Source: Prevotella sp. UBA1705 (GTDB lineage: Bacteria > Bacteroidota > Bacteroidia > Bacteroidales > Bacteroidaceae). Taken from it: 64,000 nt of DNA. The notes below the pieces were generated by a model. The model was not told the DNA's origin, made no database searches, and saw only the letters and a program-made list of their open reading frames with translations. The translations under genes and the position numbers were made by a program. The stretch spans positions 71,978 to 135,977 of the forward strand of contig DCJH01000021.1 of NCBI GenBank assembly GCA_002317385.1, read 5' to 3'. Positions 1 to 9,030 of this stretch are shown here, one piece after another (position 1 is the stretch's first letter; each line of letters opens with the position of its first letter).

Positions 1-1
1 C

Positions 2-2356
2 AAGGAGGGCGCCATCGACTATGCGTGGGAGTATCTGGTGGAGGTGCTGCATCTCGACCCCCAAGACCTCTACGTAACGGTGTTCGAAGGCTCGCCCGAG
101 GAGAACATTCCGCGCGACGACGAGGCTGCCAGCTACTGGGCCAAGCACCTGCCCGCCGACCATATCATCAACGGAAACAAGCACGACAACTTCTGGGAGA
201 TGGGCGACACGGGCCCCTGCGGACCCTGCTCGGAGATCCATGTAGACTCTCGCACGGCCGAGGAGAAGGCCAAAGTAGCCGGCCGCGACCTGGTGAACCA
301 GGACGACCCACAGGTCATCGAGATATGGAACATCGTGTTCATGCAGTTCAACCGCAAGTCGGACGGTTCGCTGGAGCCGCTGGCCATGAACGTCATCGAT
401 ACCGGCATGGGATTCGAGCGACTGGTGCGCATGCTGCAAGGAAAGAACTCTAACTACGACACCGATATCTTCCAGCCCATCATCAAGGAGATAGAGATCC
501 ACTCTGGAAAGAAGTATGGCTTTACCGTGCCATCGGGCAAGGAGGGCGAGGGTGCCAACGACCAGGAGAAGATCGACATTGCCATGCGTGTCATTGCCGA
601 CCACCTGCGTACCGTGGCCTTCTCTATCGCCGACGGACAGCTGCCCAGCAACGCCAAGGCCGGATACGTGATTCGTCGCATCCTGCGCCGTGCCGTGCGC
701 TACGCCTATACATTCCTCGACCAGCGCAGCGCGTTCATGTTCAAGCTCATCCCCATCCTCGTGCAGGAGATGGGCGCCACCTATCCTGAGTTGCCTGCCC
801 AGCAGGAGCTCATCAGCCGCGTGATGAAGGAGGAGGAAGACAGCTTCCTGCGCACGTTGGAGAAGGGCATCCAGCTGCTCAACGCCGACATGGACCGCCT
901 GAAAGGTGAGGGAAAGACCCAGCTGGAGGGCGCAAACGCCTTCCGTCTGTTCGATACCTACGGCTTCCCACTCGATCTCACGGAGCTCATCTGCCGTGAG
1001 AACGGACTCACCGTAGATGCCCGCGGCTTCGACGAGGAGATGGACAAGCAGAAGGCCCGCGCCCGCAATGCAGCCACAGTGGAGAACGGCGACTGGGTGA
1101 CACTGAAGGAAGGCGAGCAGGAATTCGTGGGCTATGACTACACGGAATATGAATGTCAGATACTCCGCTACCGCAAAGTGACCCAGAAGAAGAACTCCTT
1201 CTTCGAGGTAGTACTTGACCATACGCCGTTCTATGGCGAGATGGGCGGCCAGGTGGGCGACCAAGGCGTGCTCGTATCAGATAGCGAGACCGTGGAGATT
1301 ACCGACACCAAGCGTGAGAACAACCAGAGCATCCACATCATCAAGGAGCTTCCCAAAGATCCCACGGCAGCCTTCATGGCCTGCGTAGACACCGACAAGC
1401 GCAACGCCAGCGCTGCCAACCACACCGCCACCCACCTCTTGGACTATGCGCTCAAACAGGTGCTGGGCGACCATGTGGAGCAGAAGGGCTCGTTCGTGAG
1501 TCCCGACACGCTGCGCTTCGACTTTGCCCACTTCCAGAAAGTAACCGACGAAGAGCTGCGCCAGGTGGAGCAACTGGTCAACAAGATGATACGCGAGGAC
1601 TACCCACTCGATGAGCATCGCGACACGCCCTTGGAGGAAGCCAAGGAGATGGGCGCCATTGCGCTCTTCGGAGAGAAGTATGGCGACAAGGTGCGCGTGG
1701 TGAAATTCGGTCCGAGTTGCGAGTTCTGCGGTGGTATTCACGCCCGGAGCACCGGTCGCATCGGGCTCTTCAAGATTGTGAGCGAGAGCAGCGTGGCTGC
1801 CGGCGTGCGCCGCATCGAGGCCATGACGGGCCAGACCTGCGAGGACGCTGTCTATGAGTTGGAAGACACGTTGAAGTATCTCAAGGGCGTGTTCAACAAT
1901 GCCAAGGACCTGAAGGCCACCGTGGCCAAGTTCCTCGAAGAGAATGCCACCATGAAGAAAGAGATGGAGAGCTTCCGCGCTCAGGCCGTGGACCGCACAG
2001 CCAAGAGCCTTGCCGAGAGCATGACGACCATCAATGGGGTGAACGTGGTGAAGGCGGTGGTTCAGGCAGAACCCGCTTCGGCCAAGGACATTGTATTCAA
2101 GGTGCGCGAGCTCATCCCCGAGAACCTGCTCTGTGTGCTGGGTTCCGTGCATGCCGACAAGCCCATGCTGTCGGTGATGCTCAGCGAGGACATGGTGAAA
2201 GGCCGCAGCCTCAATGCCGGCCAGATGGTGCGCGAGGCAGCCAAGCTCATCCAGGGCGGTGGCGGCGGACAGCCCCACTATGCGCAGGCTGGTGGCAAGA
2301 GTGCCGACGGACTCTCTGCAGCCGTAGACAAGGTGATAGCCCTTGCCGAGCTGTAA
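2..2356 (+). CDS. alaS: Alanyl-tRNA synthetase, 5'-truncated by the window edge
   Basis: Class II synthetase that charges tRNA-Ala and clears mischarged Ser/Gly. The reading frame is open from base 2, giving 784 visible residues; family members run to about 870, so roughly 90 N-terminal residues lie outside the window. The GTG at 38 is internal, not a start. The editing-domain zinc site is visible: the HTATH motif has its histidines at 1421-1423 and 1433-1435, and CEFCGGIH has its last Cys at 1727-1729 and its His at 1739-1741. The C-Ala domain glycine run (GGGGGQ) lies near the 3' end. The usual CGGTH reads CGGIH here. A strong hairpin terminator follows. Identity is certain; only the start is missing. 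Confidence 0.98.
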   Translation, partial: KEGAIDYAWEYLVEVLHLDPQDLYVTVFEGSPEENIPRDDEAASYWAKHLPADHIINGNKHDNFWEMGDTGPCGPCSEIHVDSRTAEEKAKVAGRDLVNQDDPQVIEIWNIVFMQFNRKSDGSLEPLAMNVIDTGMGFERLVRMLQGKNSNYDTDIFQPIIKEIEIHSGKKYGFTVPSGKEGEGANDQEKIDIAMRVIADHLRTVAFSIADGQLPSNAKAGYVIRRILRRAVRYAYTFLDQRSAFMFKLIPILVQEMGATYPELPAQQELISRVMKEEEDSFLRTLEKGIQLLNADMDRLKGEGKTQLEGANAFRLFDTYGFPLDLTELICRENGLTVDARGFDEEMDKQKARARNAATVENGDWVTLKEGEQEFVGYDYTEYECQILRYRKVTQKKNSFFEVVLDHTPFYGEMGGQVGDQGVLVSDSETVEITDTKRENNQSIHIIKELPKDPTAAFMACVDTDKRNASAANHTATHLLDYALKQVLGDHVEQKGSFVSPDTLRFDFAHFQKVTDEELRQVEQLVNKMIREDYPLDEHRDTPLEEAKEMGAIALFGEKYGDKVRVVKFGPSCEFCGGIHARSTGRIGLFKIVSESSVAAGVRRIEAMTGQTCEDAVYELEDTLKYLKGVFNNAKDLKATVAKFLEENATMKKEMESFRAQAVDRTAKSLAESMTTINGVNVVKAVVQAEPASAKDIVFKVRELIPENLLCVLGSVHADKPMLSVMLSEDMVKGRSLNAGQMVREAAKLIQGGGGGQPHYAQAGGKSADGLSAAVDKVIALAEL

Positions 2357-2376
2357 GCGGTTTCAGATAGATAAGG

Positions 2377-2411
2377 AAGCGCCTGTCCCATGATGCGGAC
2401 AGGCGCTTTTT
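2377..2411 (+). terminator. Intrinsic terminator of alaS
   Basis: A 12-bp perfect stem (2377-2388 with 2397-2408) with an 8-nt loop runs into a T run, 20 nt after the alaS stop codon. Confidence 0.9.
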
Positions 2412-2519
2412 CGTCTGTTCCAGTCACGAGACGGGAGTGAGCAGGGGTGCTCGACGCCCTTTCCGGAGTAAATATAATAATATCCGTTAAATCGTTAACC
2501 GATATTTTTTGATTATCCT

Positions 2520-2528
2520 TACCTTTGC
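2520..2528 (+). promoter_or_regulatory. Bacteroidetes -7 box (TACCTTTGC) before the metallophosphoesterase gene
   Basis: Exact match to TAnnTTTG, with the ATG at 2533 only 5 nt after the box. A transcript from it would begin at or next to the start codon, so the mRNA would be leaderless or nearly so. Confidence 0.6.
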
Positions 2529-2532
2529 ATCC

Positions 2533-3633
2533 ATGGTAAACTATCTCTGGATCATCGCTTTTCTGGCCCTGCCCATTGTAGGCATGGGCTATGTGTTTTT
2601 CCATCTATGGCAGATGCTTCCGCTGCCTGCCCCCTATAAATATATAGTGGTAGGCGTGCTGGCGCTGTGCATATTGCTCTTCTTCGCCAACTTCGGCTTC
2701 CTTCGTCTGGACCACTGGCCCATGCCCTTGGCCACCGCCGCTTACCAGACGGGCAGCTCTTCGCTGCTCATTCTGATATATGCCGTGCTGCTCTTCCTGG
2801 TGCTCGACCTGGGGCGATGGGTACATCTCGTGCCGGCGAGTCTGCTTCAACACAGCTGGAAAGGCACGTTGGGCGTGGCCGCCATCCTTGTGGGCACCTT
2901 CACCTACGCCTATTTCCACTATATGAATAAGGTGCGCCAGCCCATCGAGATGCACACGACAAAGGCTGTTGGAAAACCCATGAAGATTGTGATGGTGTCC
3001 GATTTGCATGCAGGTTACCTCAATCAGGTGGATGAGTTGAACCGCTGGATCGACCTCATCAACCGTGAGAATCCCGACCTGATACTCATTGGTGGCGACA
3101 TCATCGACGGTCATGTGCGACCCCTCAAGGAGGAGAACATGGCGGCATCGTTCCATCGTCTCAAGGCGCCCGTGGTGGCCTGTCTGGGCAATCACGAGTA
3201 TTATGGGGGCATGGAGGGCACCTACGATTTCTATAAGGAGGCCGGCATCACGCTGCTGCGCGACCAGACCATCACCTTCCAAGGGCTCAACATCATTGGC
3301 CGCGACGACTATTCCAACCCTGGCCGCAAGCCGCTGAAAGACCTGATGCAAGGACTTGACATGAGCCACTACACCATTCTGCTCGACCACCAGCCCTATC
3401 ATCTGGAGGAAGCAGAGCGTGCCGGCATCGACTTCCAATTTAGCGGGCACACCCATCGCGGCCAACTCTGGCCCATGAGCTGGATTACCGACGCCATCTA
3501 TGAGGACTCGTTCGGCCCGCTGCAGAAGTCGGGCACACAATATTATGTATCGAGCGGCATCGGCATCTGGGGCGGCAAGTTCCGCATCGGCACCCGCAGC
3601 GAGTATATCGTGGGTACGCTCAGCCAGCAGTAA
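2533..3633 (+). CDS. Membrane-anchored metallophosphoesterase
   Basis: Calcineurin-like phosphoesterase of the YkuE/YaeI type, 366 residues. The N-terminal third holds about four hydrophobic helices; the catalytic domain follows with the metal-site motifs VSDLHAGY, GGDIIDG, GNHEYY and SGHTHRGQ in order. Family members hydrolyse phosphoesters, in some cases lipid-linked pyrophosphates such as UDP-diacylglucosamine; the substrate here cannot be read from sequence. I start at ATG 2533 because it opens the first membrane segment; an in-frame codon at 2509 lies upstream of the -7 box. A paralogue with two N-terminal helices is at 22919-23884. The domain call is safe, the physiological role open. 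Confidence 0.9.
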   Translation: MVNYLWIIAFLALPIVGMGYVFFHLWQMLPLPAPYKYIVVGVLALCILLFFANFGFLRLDHWPMPLATAAYQTGSSSLLILIYAVLLFLVLDLGRWVHLVPASLLQHSWKGTLGVAAILVGTFTYAYFHYMNKVRQPIEMHTTKAVGKPMKIVMVSDLHAGYLNQVDELNRWIDLINRENPDLILIGGDIIDGHVRPLKEENMAASFHRLKAPVVACLGNHEYYGGMEGTYDFYKEAGITLLRDQTITFQGLNIIGRDDYSNPGRKPLKDLMQGLDMSHYTILLDHQPYHLEEAERAGIDFQFSGHTHRGQLWPMSWITDAIYEDSFGPLQKSGTQYYVSSGIGIWGGKFRIGTRSEYIVGTLSQQ

Positions 3634-3690
3634 TGGGCGTTTCGCCACGACCGTCAACCACGATTCTAACCCTCGATTCCGACTTTTCAG

Positions 3691-4341
3691 ATGCAAGTAG
3701 ACCAACTTTGGGTGAAGGAAAACTTCCGCATATTCAACGCCCGATACTTCGACGGCAGTCTGCCTGAGCCCCGCTTCCACGTGGGGCACTCCCGCACCCG
3801 GCTGGGAACGATGTCGTGCAAACGCAAGTCGAGGTGGGGACACACGCAGCTCTACGACTTCACCATCGGCCTGAGCAATTTCTACGACCAGACCGAATAC
3901 CAGTTTCTGAGTGTACTGCTCCACGAGATGATTCACCTATCGATAGCCCATAGTGGTGTGAGGGATACTGCGCCGCATGGTGTAGTGTTCCGCGGCATGA
4001 TGGAACGACTTAACCGCGACGGCTGGAATATCAGCGTAACGACCTCCACCCGTGGCATGGAGAAAGCCTACGAAGGGTCGAAGACCGTGATTCGGGAGTA
4101 CCTGGTGTTGGCCCTGGAGACGTCAGACGGTCGGCGGTTCCTATCCTCGGTCAACCCGAAGTTTGCCCGATCCATCGACCGCCGCATCCGAACGGTACGT
4201 GAGGTGACACGCTTTGGCTGGTACACCACCAGCGACCGATGGTTCGAAGACATGCCCAGGGTGAGGAGCCTGCGTGGCCGACGGGTGGCGCAGGAGGTGT
4301 ACCAGGCCAAGACTTCGGCCATGAAGCCCGTCTCGTTCTAA
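3691..4341 (+). CDS. SprT-like zinc metalloprotease-fold protein
   Basis: 216 residues with a SprT-like domain. HEMIH at residues 78-82 supplies two zinc ligands and the catalytic Glu, and His87 (in LSIAH) is a candidate third ligand. The opening segment (NARYFDGSLPEPRF, about residues 16-29) is typical of the family. Eukaryotic SPRTN cleaves DNA-protein crosslinks; the bacterial relatives are poorly characterised. The C-terminal part (about 110-216) is basic and lacks the zinc-ribbon cysteines seen in some members. It starts 57 nt after the phosphoesterase gene on the same strand and may be read from the same promoter. Fold assignment is firm; DNA-repair function is inference. Confidence 0.85.
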   Translation: MQVDQLWVKENFRIFNARYFDGSLPEPRFHVGHSRTRLGTMSCKRKSRWGHTQLYDFTIGLSNFYDQTEYQFLSVLLHEMIHLSIAHSGVRDTAPHGVVFRGMMERLNRDGWNISVTTSTRGMEKAYEGSKTVIREYLVLALETSDGRRFLSSVNPKFARSIDRRIRTVREVTRFGWYTTSDRWFEDMPRVRSLRGRRVAQEVYQAKTSAMKPVSF

Positions 4342-4528
4342 GCCTTTTCTCTAATCAGCTTCACCTTTTCATAGGGGCTCAACCTAAGACTGGCACGTTC
4401 GCGCCTACCGCCTGTATCCTTCCCCACAGGCCGCTGATAGGCCGCTGTGGATGCTTCGACAGACCCATTTCTTGGTACCGGTGGCCCATTTTTATACCCG
4501 AAAAACCCAAAATCTCATTTTTTTTGGT

Positions 4529-4537
4529 TAAGTTTGC
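4529..4537 (+). promoter_or_regulatory. -7 box (TAAGTTTGC) for the TPR-queD-queE set
   Basis: Exact TAnnTTTG ten nt before the ATG at 4547, in an otherwise gene-free gap of 205 nt that follows the SprT-like gene. Confidence 0.55.
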
Positions 4538-4546
4538 AATTGGAGT

Positions 4547-6265
4547 ATGACAGATATTGCTATCATCATCGCATTCTGGGCTATCCTATTCATCATAGCC
4601 TTCGTGTTTCTCCCATTGTGGCGCAGGCACCACGATGCGGTGGTGGGGCTCTACGCACGCTCTCAGGACGACAACAAGCTCAGCCTGAACTATGCCATGA
4701 AGAAGTTCAACTGCAAGATTTCGTGGGAGAAAGACCATGAGGACCTGGTGGCTCGCTATACCTATCAGGGTGGGCACTTCGGCTTGAGGCTGGAGAAAGA
4801 CTCACCCTACGTGAGGCTTACCTATCCATTTTTCTTCGACGCTGAGCTCGACAATGTGGAGCTTGTGCGCAATGTCTGCAACCATTGCAACCTCAACACC
4901 GAGACCAGCAAGGTGGTCTACACGGTGAATGAGGAGCGCGGCGTGATCGACGTGCATATCATCAGCGAGCTGTTGATATCCGACAACACCGTCAAGGAGG
5001 TAATGGAGCGGGCCATGGAGAATATCTTCAAGTGGCAGAGAACGTTCTCGGCGAAGTACAACGAACTGAAGGAGAGCAGCCGTAAGGTAGTCAATCACGA
5101 TCCTGAGAAGGCCTATGCCTCGCAGGCTCGGGAGCTATTCCTCATCCGAGAACAGGAGATGATCCATCAAACCGATGGGCCGGAGTGGCACGAGGAACCC
5201 CTGCACCCCATACGTCTGCGCCACCTTCTGGCTTCGGCCATGGGGCTGAACGACATCGTTCCAGCGCGAATGACCATGGTGTGCGATACCGAAGTCAGCC
5301 TGATGGAGGAGCCGGACACCATCCTCGACTATGATATCAGCAGCCCGTTGATAGCCGATGGGAAGTTCATCCACCGTTCGGCGATGTCCCTTCTCGACTT
5401 CTACGACCCGAGAAACCCGGTGAAACAGCGTCATCTGACTATGGATTTCGAGCAGGAAGGCCATACCGACGACACACTATACTACCGCATTACGCTCTCG
5501 TTGGCTCCTTTGTCCAAGACCCGCTCAGACCTGCCCGATGACCTGGAACGCCAGAAATTCATGACGAGTGTGCTCTTGGGCCACGACCTCCTGCCCTCCG
5601 AGCGTAGGCTGGAAGAGTTCAGATATCTGTGGAAAGAGGCTCTGGCCAAGCAGAAGTCGGGCCACACCGACGAGATGAACGATGATGAAAAGCTGCTCAT
5701 GGAGCTGCAATCGCCCAACTACGGGGTAGCCATGCTTCAGGGGCGGGCACTCTTCGAGCAGCAGAGATACTACGAAAGCGTGCATCTTTTAGAGAATGTC
5801 TTCCACCATCTGCAGGCTTCTCTCGACCGTTTAGGGCTGTCGGGACAGAGTGCCTTCATGGAATTGTGCTACCTCATCGGTGCCTGTTACAACGGCTTGC
5901 ACCAGTATAAGCGGGCCGCCTACTACCTCCAGCTCACGCTTCCAGCCCATCGCATGGTCTACACCCAGACCTTCATCAACTGTCTGGTCAACGGAAACGA
6001 CTTCCGAGCCATGAACTTTATCGACTCATTCCTGCAGGATTTGCAGCCCGTCGTGGGTGGGGAGCGACTCGACGAAGCCTCCAACGACATGCACGACGCA
6101 GTGGCTTTCGTGGGCTTTCTCAAGCGCAGGAAAGCCTTCCTACTGGTTAAAAACGAACGATATGACGAGGCAGAGAGCCTCCTGAAGCAGTTGCTCGACG
6201 ACCCGCAAAACAGCGATTTTGCGCTGAAAGAGCTCGCTTATATTCAAAAGAAAAGGCAGAAATAA
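4547..6265 (+). CDS. Membrane-anchored TPR-type protein of unknown function
   Basis: 572 residues. One hydrophobic segment at about 4-24 is followed by Arg/His-rich WRRHH, suggesting a single-pass protein with most of its mass in the cytoplasm. Residues 50-170 look like a YbjN-type (secretion-chaperone-like) domain by pattern (VRLTYPFFFD, the NHCNLNTE segment, a Val-rich strand); this is a weak call. The C-terminal third contains helical pairs with TPR-like spacing (GRALFEQQRYYESVHLL; YLIGACYNGLHQYKRAAYYL; ERYDEAESLLKQLL). The stop codon is 4 nt from the queD start, so it is probably co-transcribed with queD-queE, but nothing ties it to queuosine chemistry. Confidence 0.8.
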   Translation: MTDIAIIIAFWAILFIIAFVFLPLWRRHHDAVVGLYARSQDDNKLSLNYAMKKFNCKISWEKDHEDLVARYTYQGGHFGLRLEKDSPYVRLTYPFFFDAELDNVELVRNVCNHCNLNTETSKVVYTVNEERGVIDVHIISELLISDNTVKEVMERAMENIFKWQRTFSAKYNELKESSRKVVNHDPEKAYASQARELFLIREQEMIHQTDGPEWHEEPLHPIRLRHLLASAMGLNDIVPARMTMVCDTEVSLMEEPDTILDYDISSPLIADGKFIHRSAMSLLDFYDPRNPVKQRHLTMDFEQEGHTDDTLYYRITLSLAPLSKTRSDLPDDLERQKFMTSVLLGHDLLPSERRLEEFRYLWKEALAKQKSGHTDEMNDDEKLLMELQSPNYGVAMLQGRALFEQQRYYESVHLLENVFHHLQASLDRLGLSGQSAFMELCYLIGACYNGLHQYKRAAYYLQLTLPAHRMVYTQTFINCLVNGNDFRAMNFIDSFLQDLQPVVGGERLDEASNDMHDAVAFVGFLKRRKAFLLVKNERYDEAESLLKQLLDDPQNSDFALKELAYIQKKRQK

Positions 6266-6269
6266 CAAT

Positions 6270-6605
6270 ATGTATTATATCAAGAAAGAGCTGGAAATAT
6301 CGGCCAGCCATCACCTCACGCTGTCGTATGAGAGCAAGTGTGCCCGCGTCCATGGACATAACTGGCGTGTAACGGTCTATTGCAAGGCCAAAGAACTGAA
6401 CCGCGACGGCATGGTGGAAGACTTCGGACATATCAAAAAGAAGATCCACGGGCTGCTGGACCATGCAGACCTCAACGAGAAACTACCCTTCAACCCTACC
6501 GCTGAGAACATCGCTCGGTGGATAGTGGAGCAGATTCCCACCTGCTACAAGGCGGTAGTACGTGAGAGTGCCAACAACACAGCATGGTACGAGGAGGACG
6601 AATGA
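6270..6605 (+). CDS. queD: 6-carboxy-5,6,7,8-tetrahydropterin synthase (QueD)
   Basis: 111 residues, a PTPS-family enzyme that converts dihydroneopterin triphosphate to carboxytetrahydropterin in the 7-deazaguanine (preQ0/queuosine) pathway. Zinc ligands are His28 and His30 in the VHGHNW motif plus one of His14/His15; Cys24 is the catalytic cysteine; LDHADLNE (62-70) and Glu99 complete the family pattern. It is slightly shorter than E. coli QueD (about 120). Its stop codon overlaps the queE start, so translation is coupled. Confidence 0.93.
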   Translation: MYYIKKELEISASHHLTLSYESKCARVHGHNWRVTVYCKAKELNRDGMVEDFGHIKKKIHGLLDHADLNEKLPFNPTAENIARWIVEQIPTCYKAVVRESANNTAWYEEDE

Positions 6606-7189
6606 TGGGCTATCGCGTCAACGATATATTCTACAGCCTGCAGGGCGAGGGCCGCAACACCGGACGGGCAGCCGTCTTTGTCAGGTTCAGCGGGTGCAAT
6701 CTGCGGTGCTCTTTCTGTGATACCGACTTCGCCTCCTACCGAGAAATGACGGTCGACGACATCCTCGACGAGATGCGAAAAAGCATTGGAATAACAGACT
6801 ATCCGCATCAGTTGCTCTGCGTACTCACCGGCGGTGAACCCACGTTGCAGGTCGATGCCGAGCTCATCAGGCGTTTGCACGAAGATGGATACGTGGTGGC
6901 GATGGAAAGCAATGGTACTCGTGAGCCGGCCGAGGGCGTAGACTGGCTGACCGTTTCGCCCAAGGAGCACGTCGAGGTGAGCCGTTGCCAAGAGCTGAAA
7001 GTGGTGGTCGACGAGCGCATGGAGGTGTCCGACTGGGGCATAACTGCCGAAGAATACTTCCTCCAGCCCTGCGACACGGGCGACCCCGAGCGCAACAAGG
7101 CCATAGCCGAGGCCTGTGTCGACTATATCAAACGGCATCCCCGGTGGCGGCTTTCGCTACAGACACACAAACTGTTGGGATTCAAATAG
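6602..7189 (+). CDS. queE: 7-carboxy-7-deazaguanine synthase (QueE, radical SAM)
   Basis: 195 residues. QueE rearranges carboxytetrahydropterin to 7-carboxy-7-deazaguanine using a 4Fe-4S cluster and S-adenosylmethionine. The cluster cysteines are Cys32, Cys36 and Cys39 (FSGCNLRCSFCDTDF), preceded by the YSLQGEGRNTG substrate-loop motif. Start taken at ATG 6602, which overlaps the queD TGA; a second ATG follows at 6605 and cannot be excluded. GAGGAGG upstream is one of the few Shine-Dalgarno-like stretches in the window but also encodes the queD C-terminus. QueC and later steps are not in the window. Confidence 0.95.
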   Translation: MMGYRVNDIFYSLQGEGRNTGRAAVFVRFSGCNLRCSFCDTDFASYREMTVDDILDEMRKSIGITDYPHQLLCVLTGGEPTLQVDAELIRRLHEDGYVVAMESNGTREPAEGVDWLTVSPKEHVEVSRCQELKVVVDERMEVSDWGITAEEYFLQPCDTGDPERNKAIAEACVDYIKRHPRWRLSLQTHKLLGFK

Positions 7190-7210
7190 ACATCCAGAGG
7201 AGGGCAAAGC

Positions 7211-8635
7211 ATGATCTATCTGCATTGGCTTTGGGGATTGGTCTATGGTCTTCTGGTCATAGGCGTGATGATACGGGTGCTGATGGACAATCGGCAGCCG
7301 GCCAAAACCATGGCTTGGATATTGGTGCTTTGGTTCCTGCCGCTCTTCGGCCTCATCCTTTACATCTTCTTCGGACAGAACACTCGCAAGGAAAAGTTTA
7401 TCAGTCAGAGCTCGCTTGACCAGTTGACCAAGCGGTCGATGACCGAATTTCTGGAGCAGAGGGAGCTGCGATTGCCCAAGTCGCACCAGCCCCTGATGCA
7501 GCTTTTCAAGAACCAGAACATGGCCTTGCCGTTCAAAAACAACGAGGTGGAGATATTCACCGACGGCTATTCCTTCTTTCCTGCCTTGCTCAAAGCTATC
7601 AGTAAGGCCCGGCATCACATCCATATCGACATCTATATCTTTAACGATGATGCGCTCGGCAACCTCATTGCCGATGCCCTGATTGATAAGGCACGCGAGG
7701 GCGTTGAGGTGCGCGTGATCTACGACGACGTGGGCTGCTGGCGCGTAAAAAGCTCTTTCTTCGAGCGGATGCGCGACGGAGGGGTGGACGTTCATGCGTT
7801 CATGCCGGTGAAATTCCCGGCCTTCACCTCCAAGGTGAACTACCGCAACCACCGCAAACTCATCATCATCGACGGCACCACGGGATTTATCGGGGGCATG
7901 AACTTTGCCACGCGCTACGTGAAAGGCACCGGAAAGCAGGCATGGCGCGACACCCATCTTCTGGTCCGCGGCGGCGCAGTGTATGGCATTCAGCGTGCAT
8001 TCCTGGTAGATTGGTACTTTGTAGACCACACGCTGGTGACCAATCGCGCATATTATCCAGACCACGACCCGATGATAGACAATAACTGTCTGGCCCAGGT
8101 GGTGACGAGTAGCCCTGTGTCTCCGTGGCCCGACATCATGCAAGGATATGTGCGCGTGCTGCTCGAAGCACGCCGATACGTCTATATGGAGAGTCCCTAC
8201 TTCCTGCCCACAGAGCCGATTCTCTTTGCCATGCGCACCGCAGCACTCACCGGCGTGGACGTGAGGCTGATGATTCCGATGCATGGAGACTCGAAGATTG
8301 TGGAGTGGGCCAGCATCTCCTACGTCATGGAGACGCTCGAAGCCGGCGTGAAAGTGTATCTCTATCAGGCGGGATTCAACCACTCGAAGCTACTGGTGAG
8401 CGACGACTGCATATCGACCTGCGGCAGCACCAACGTGGATTTCCGCAGTTTTGAGCACGATTTCGAGTCGAATATCTTCTTTTACGATGAGGGCATGGCA
8501 CTGCGCATGAAAGCCCTTTTCCTCGAAGATCAGCAGCAATGTCTGCTCATCGACGAAGTGCGCAAGGTGGAAAACCGCTCGTTCCTACGCCGATTGTGGG
8601 AGAGTGTGCTAAGGCTTGTAAGTCCGTTGCTATAG
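7211..8635 (+). CDS. cls: Cardiolipin synthase (phospholipase D family)
   Basis: 474 residues. It joins two phosphatidylglycerol molecules (or a related donor) to form cardiolipin at the inner membrane. Two N-terminal helices (about 4-22 and 34-54) are followed by two HKD motifs: His214/Lys216/Asp221 (NHRKLIIIDG) and His391/Lys393/Asp398 (NHSKLLVSDD). Length and arrangement match ClsA-type enzymes. It follows queE by 21 nt and may share its transcript, though it is functionally unrelated. A repeat A copy and a hairpin lie downstream. Confidence 0.95.
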   Translation: MIYLHWLWGLVYGLLVIGVMIRVLMDNRQPAKTMAWILVLWFLPLFGLILYIFFGQNTRKEKFISQSSLDQLTKRSMTEFLEQRELRLPKSHQPLMQLFKNQNMALPFKNNEVEIFTDGYSFFPALLKAISKARHHIHIDIYIFNDDALGNLIADALIDKAREGVEVRVIYDDVGCWRVKSSFFERMRDGGVDVHAFMPVKFPAFTSKVNYRNHRKLIIIDGTTGFIGGMNFATRYVKGTGKQAWRDTHLLVRGGAVYGIQRAFLVDWYFVDHTLVTNRAYYPDHDPMIDNNCLAQVVTSSPVSPWPDIMQGYVRVLLEARRYVYMESPYFLPTEPILFAMRTAALTGVDVRLMIPMHGDSKIVEWASISYVMETLEAGVKVYLYQAGFNHSKLLVSDDCISTCGSTNVDFRSFEHDFESNIFFYDEGMALRMKALFLEDQQQCLLIDEVRKVENRSFLRRLWESVLRLVSPLL

Positions 8636-8676
8636 TCCTTTCAACCACAAACCGCCCTTTCTTACTATCTTCCACA

Positions 8677-8730
8677 GCCTCTCCCCCTGCCCCCTCCCCC
8701 GAAGGGAGGGGAAAAATGTGGGATAAACAA
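8677..8730 (+). repeat. Palindromic element A, copy 1 (after cls)
   Basis: GC-rich element beginning GCCTCTCCCCC, with a hairpin core (CCCTCCC, loop CCGA, GGGAGGG) and the tail GGGATAAACAA. It lies 41 nt past the cls stop codon in the sense direction. A partial second copy of the core end and tail (AGATAAACAATAAG) is at 8769-8802. Confidence 0.8.
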
Positions 8731-8768
8731 TAGCCTATGGCCGATATAACCACGTTGCGCACCCGTTT

Positions 8769-8802
8769 GGAGGAGGGAGAATAATGTGAGATAAACAATA
8801 AG
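8769..8802 (+). repeat. Partial copy of the element A tail
   Basis: GGAGGAGGGAGAATAATG followed by AGATAAACAATA repeats the 3' part of copy 1 about 80 nt further on, without the GCCTCTCCCCC half. It looks like a truncated tandem copy. Confidence 0.55.
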
Positions 8803-8804
8803 AA

Positions 8805-8841
8805 AAGCCTCTCGCTTGCAATAGATGCAGGCGAGAGGCTT
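8805..8841 (+). terminator. Hairpin downstream of cls
   Basis: An 11-bp perfect stem AAGCCTCTCGC (8805-8815) with GCGAGAGGCTT (8831-8841) and a 15-nt loop. The T run after it is weak, so it may be a terminator or part of the repeat-derived sequence. Confidence 0.5.
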
Positions 8842-8941
8842 GATGGTTTATGAGGTTGGAGGGACTAAATAGACGCGGAGTTGCAAATGGTTTAGGCCAA
8901 AAACAGTCTTGAAAAACATCTGCTCCTCCTCACCTTTTCCG

Positions 8942-9001
8942 CCTCTTGTTTATCCCGATGATTACTCCCCTCCCTCCGGGGGATGGGCAAGGGGGAGAGG
9001 C
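8942..9001 (-). repeat. Palindromic element A, copy 2 (after rsmD)
   Basis: On the minus strand it reads GCCTCTCCCCCTTGCCC, the GGAGGGAGGGGAGTAAT core, then GGGATAAACAAGAGG. It starts 29 nt after the rsmD stop codon in the sense direction of rsmD. The rest of the 395-nt gap 8636-9030 shows no gene. Confidence 0.8.
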
Positions 9002-9030
9002 TTTAGGGGACGCTGAACCAGGCTGGCGGC

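Noticed and set aside
1277..2278. Long open frame (over 300 codons) opposite alaS
   Set aside because: It is the complement of a certain gene with strong codon bias; rich in His/Leu/Gly without domains, as expected of a shadow frame.
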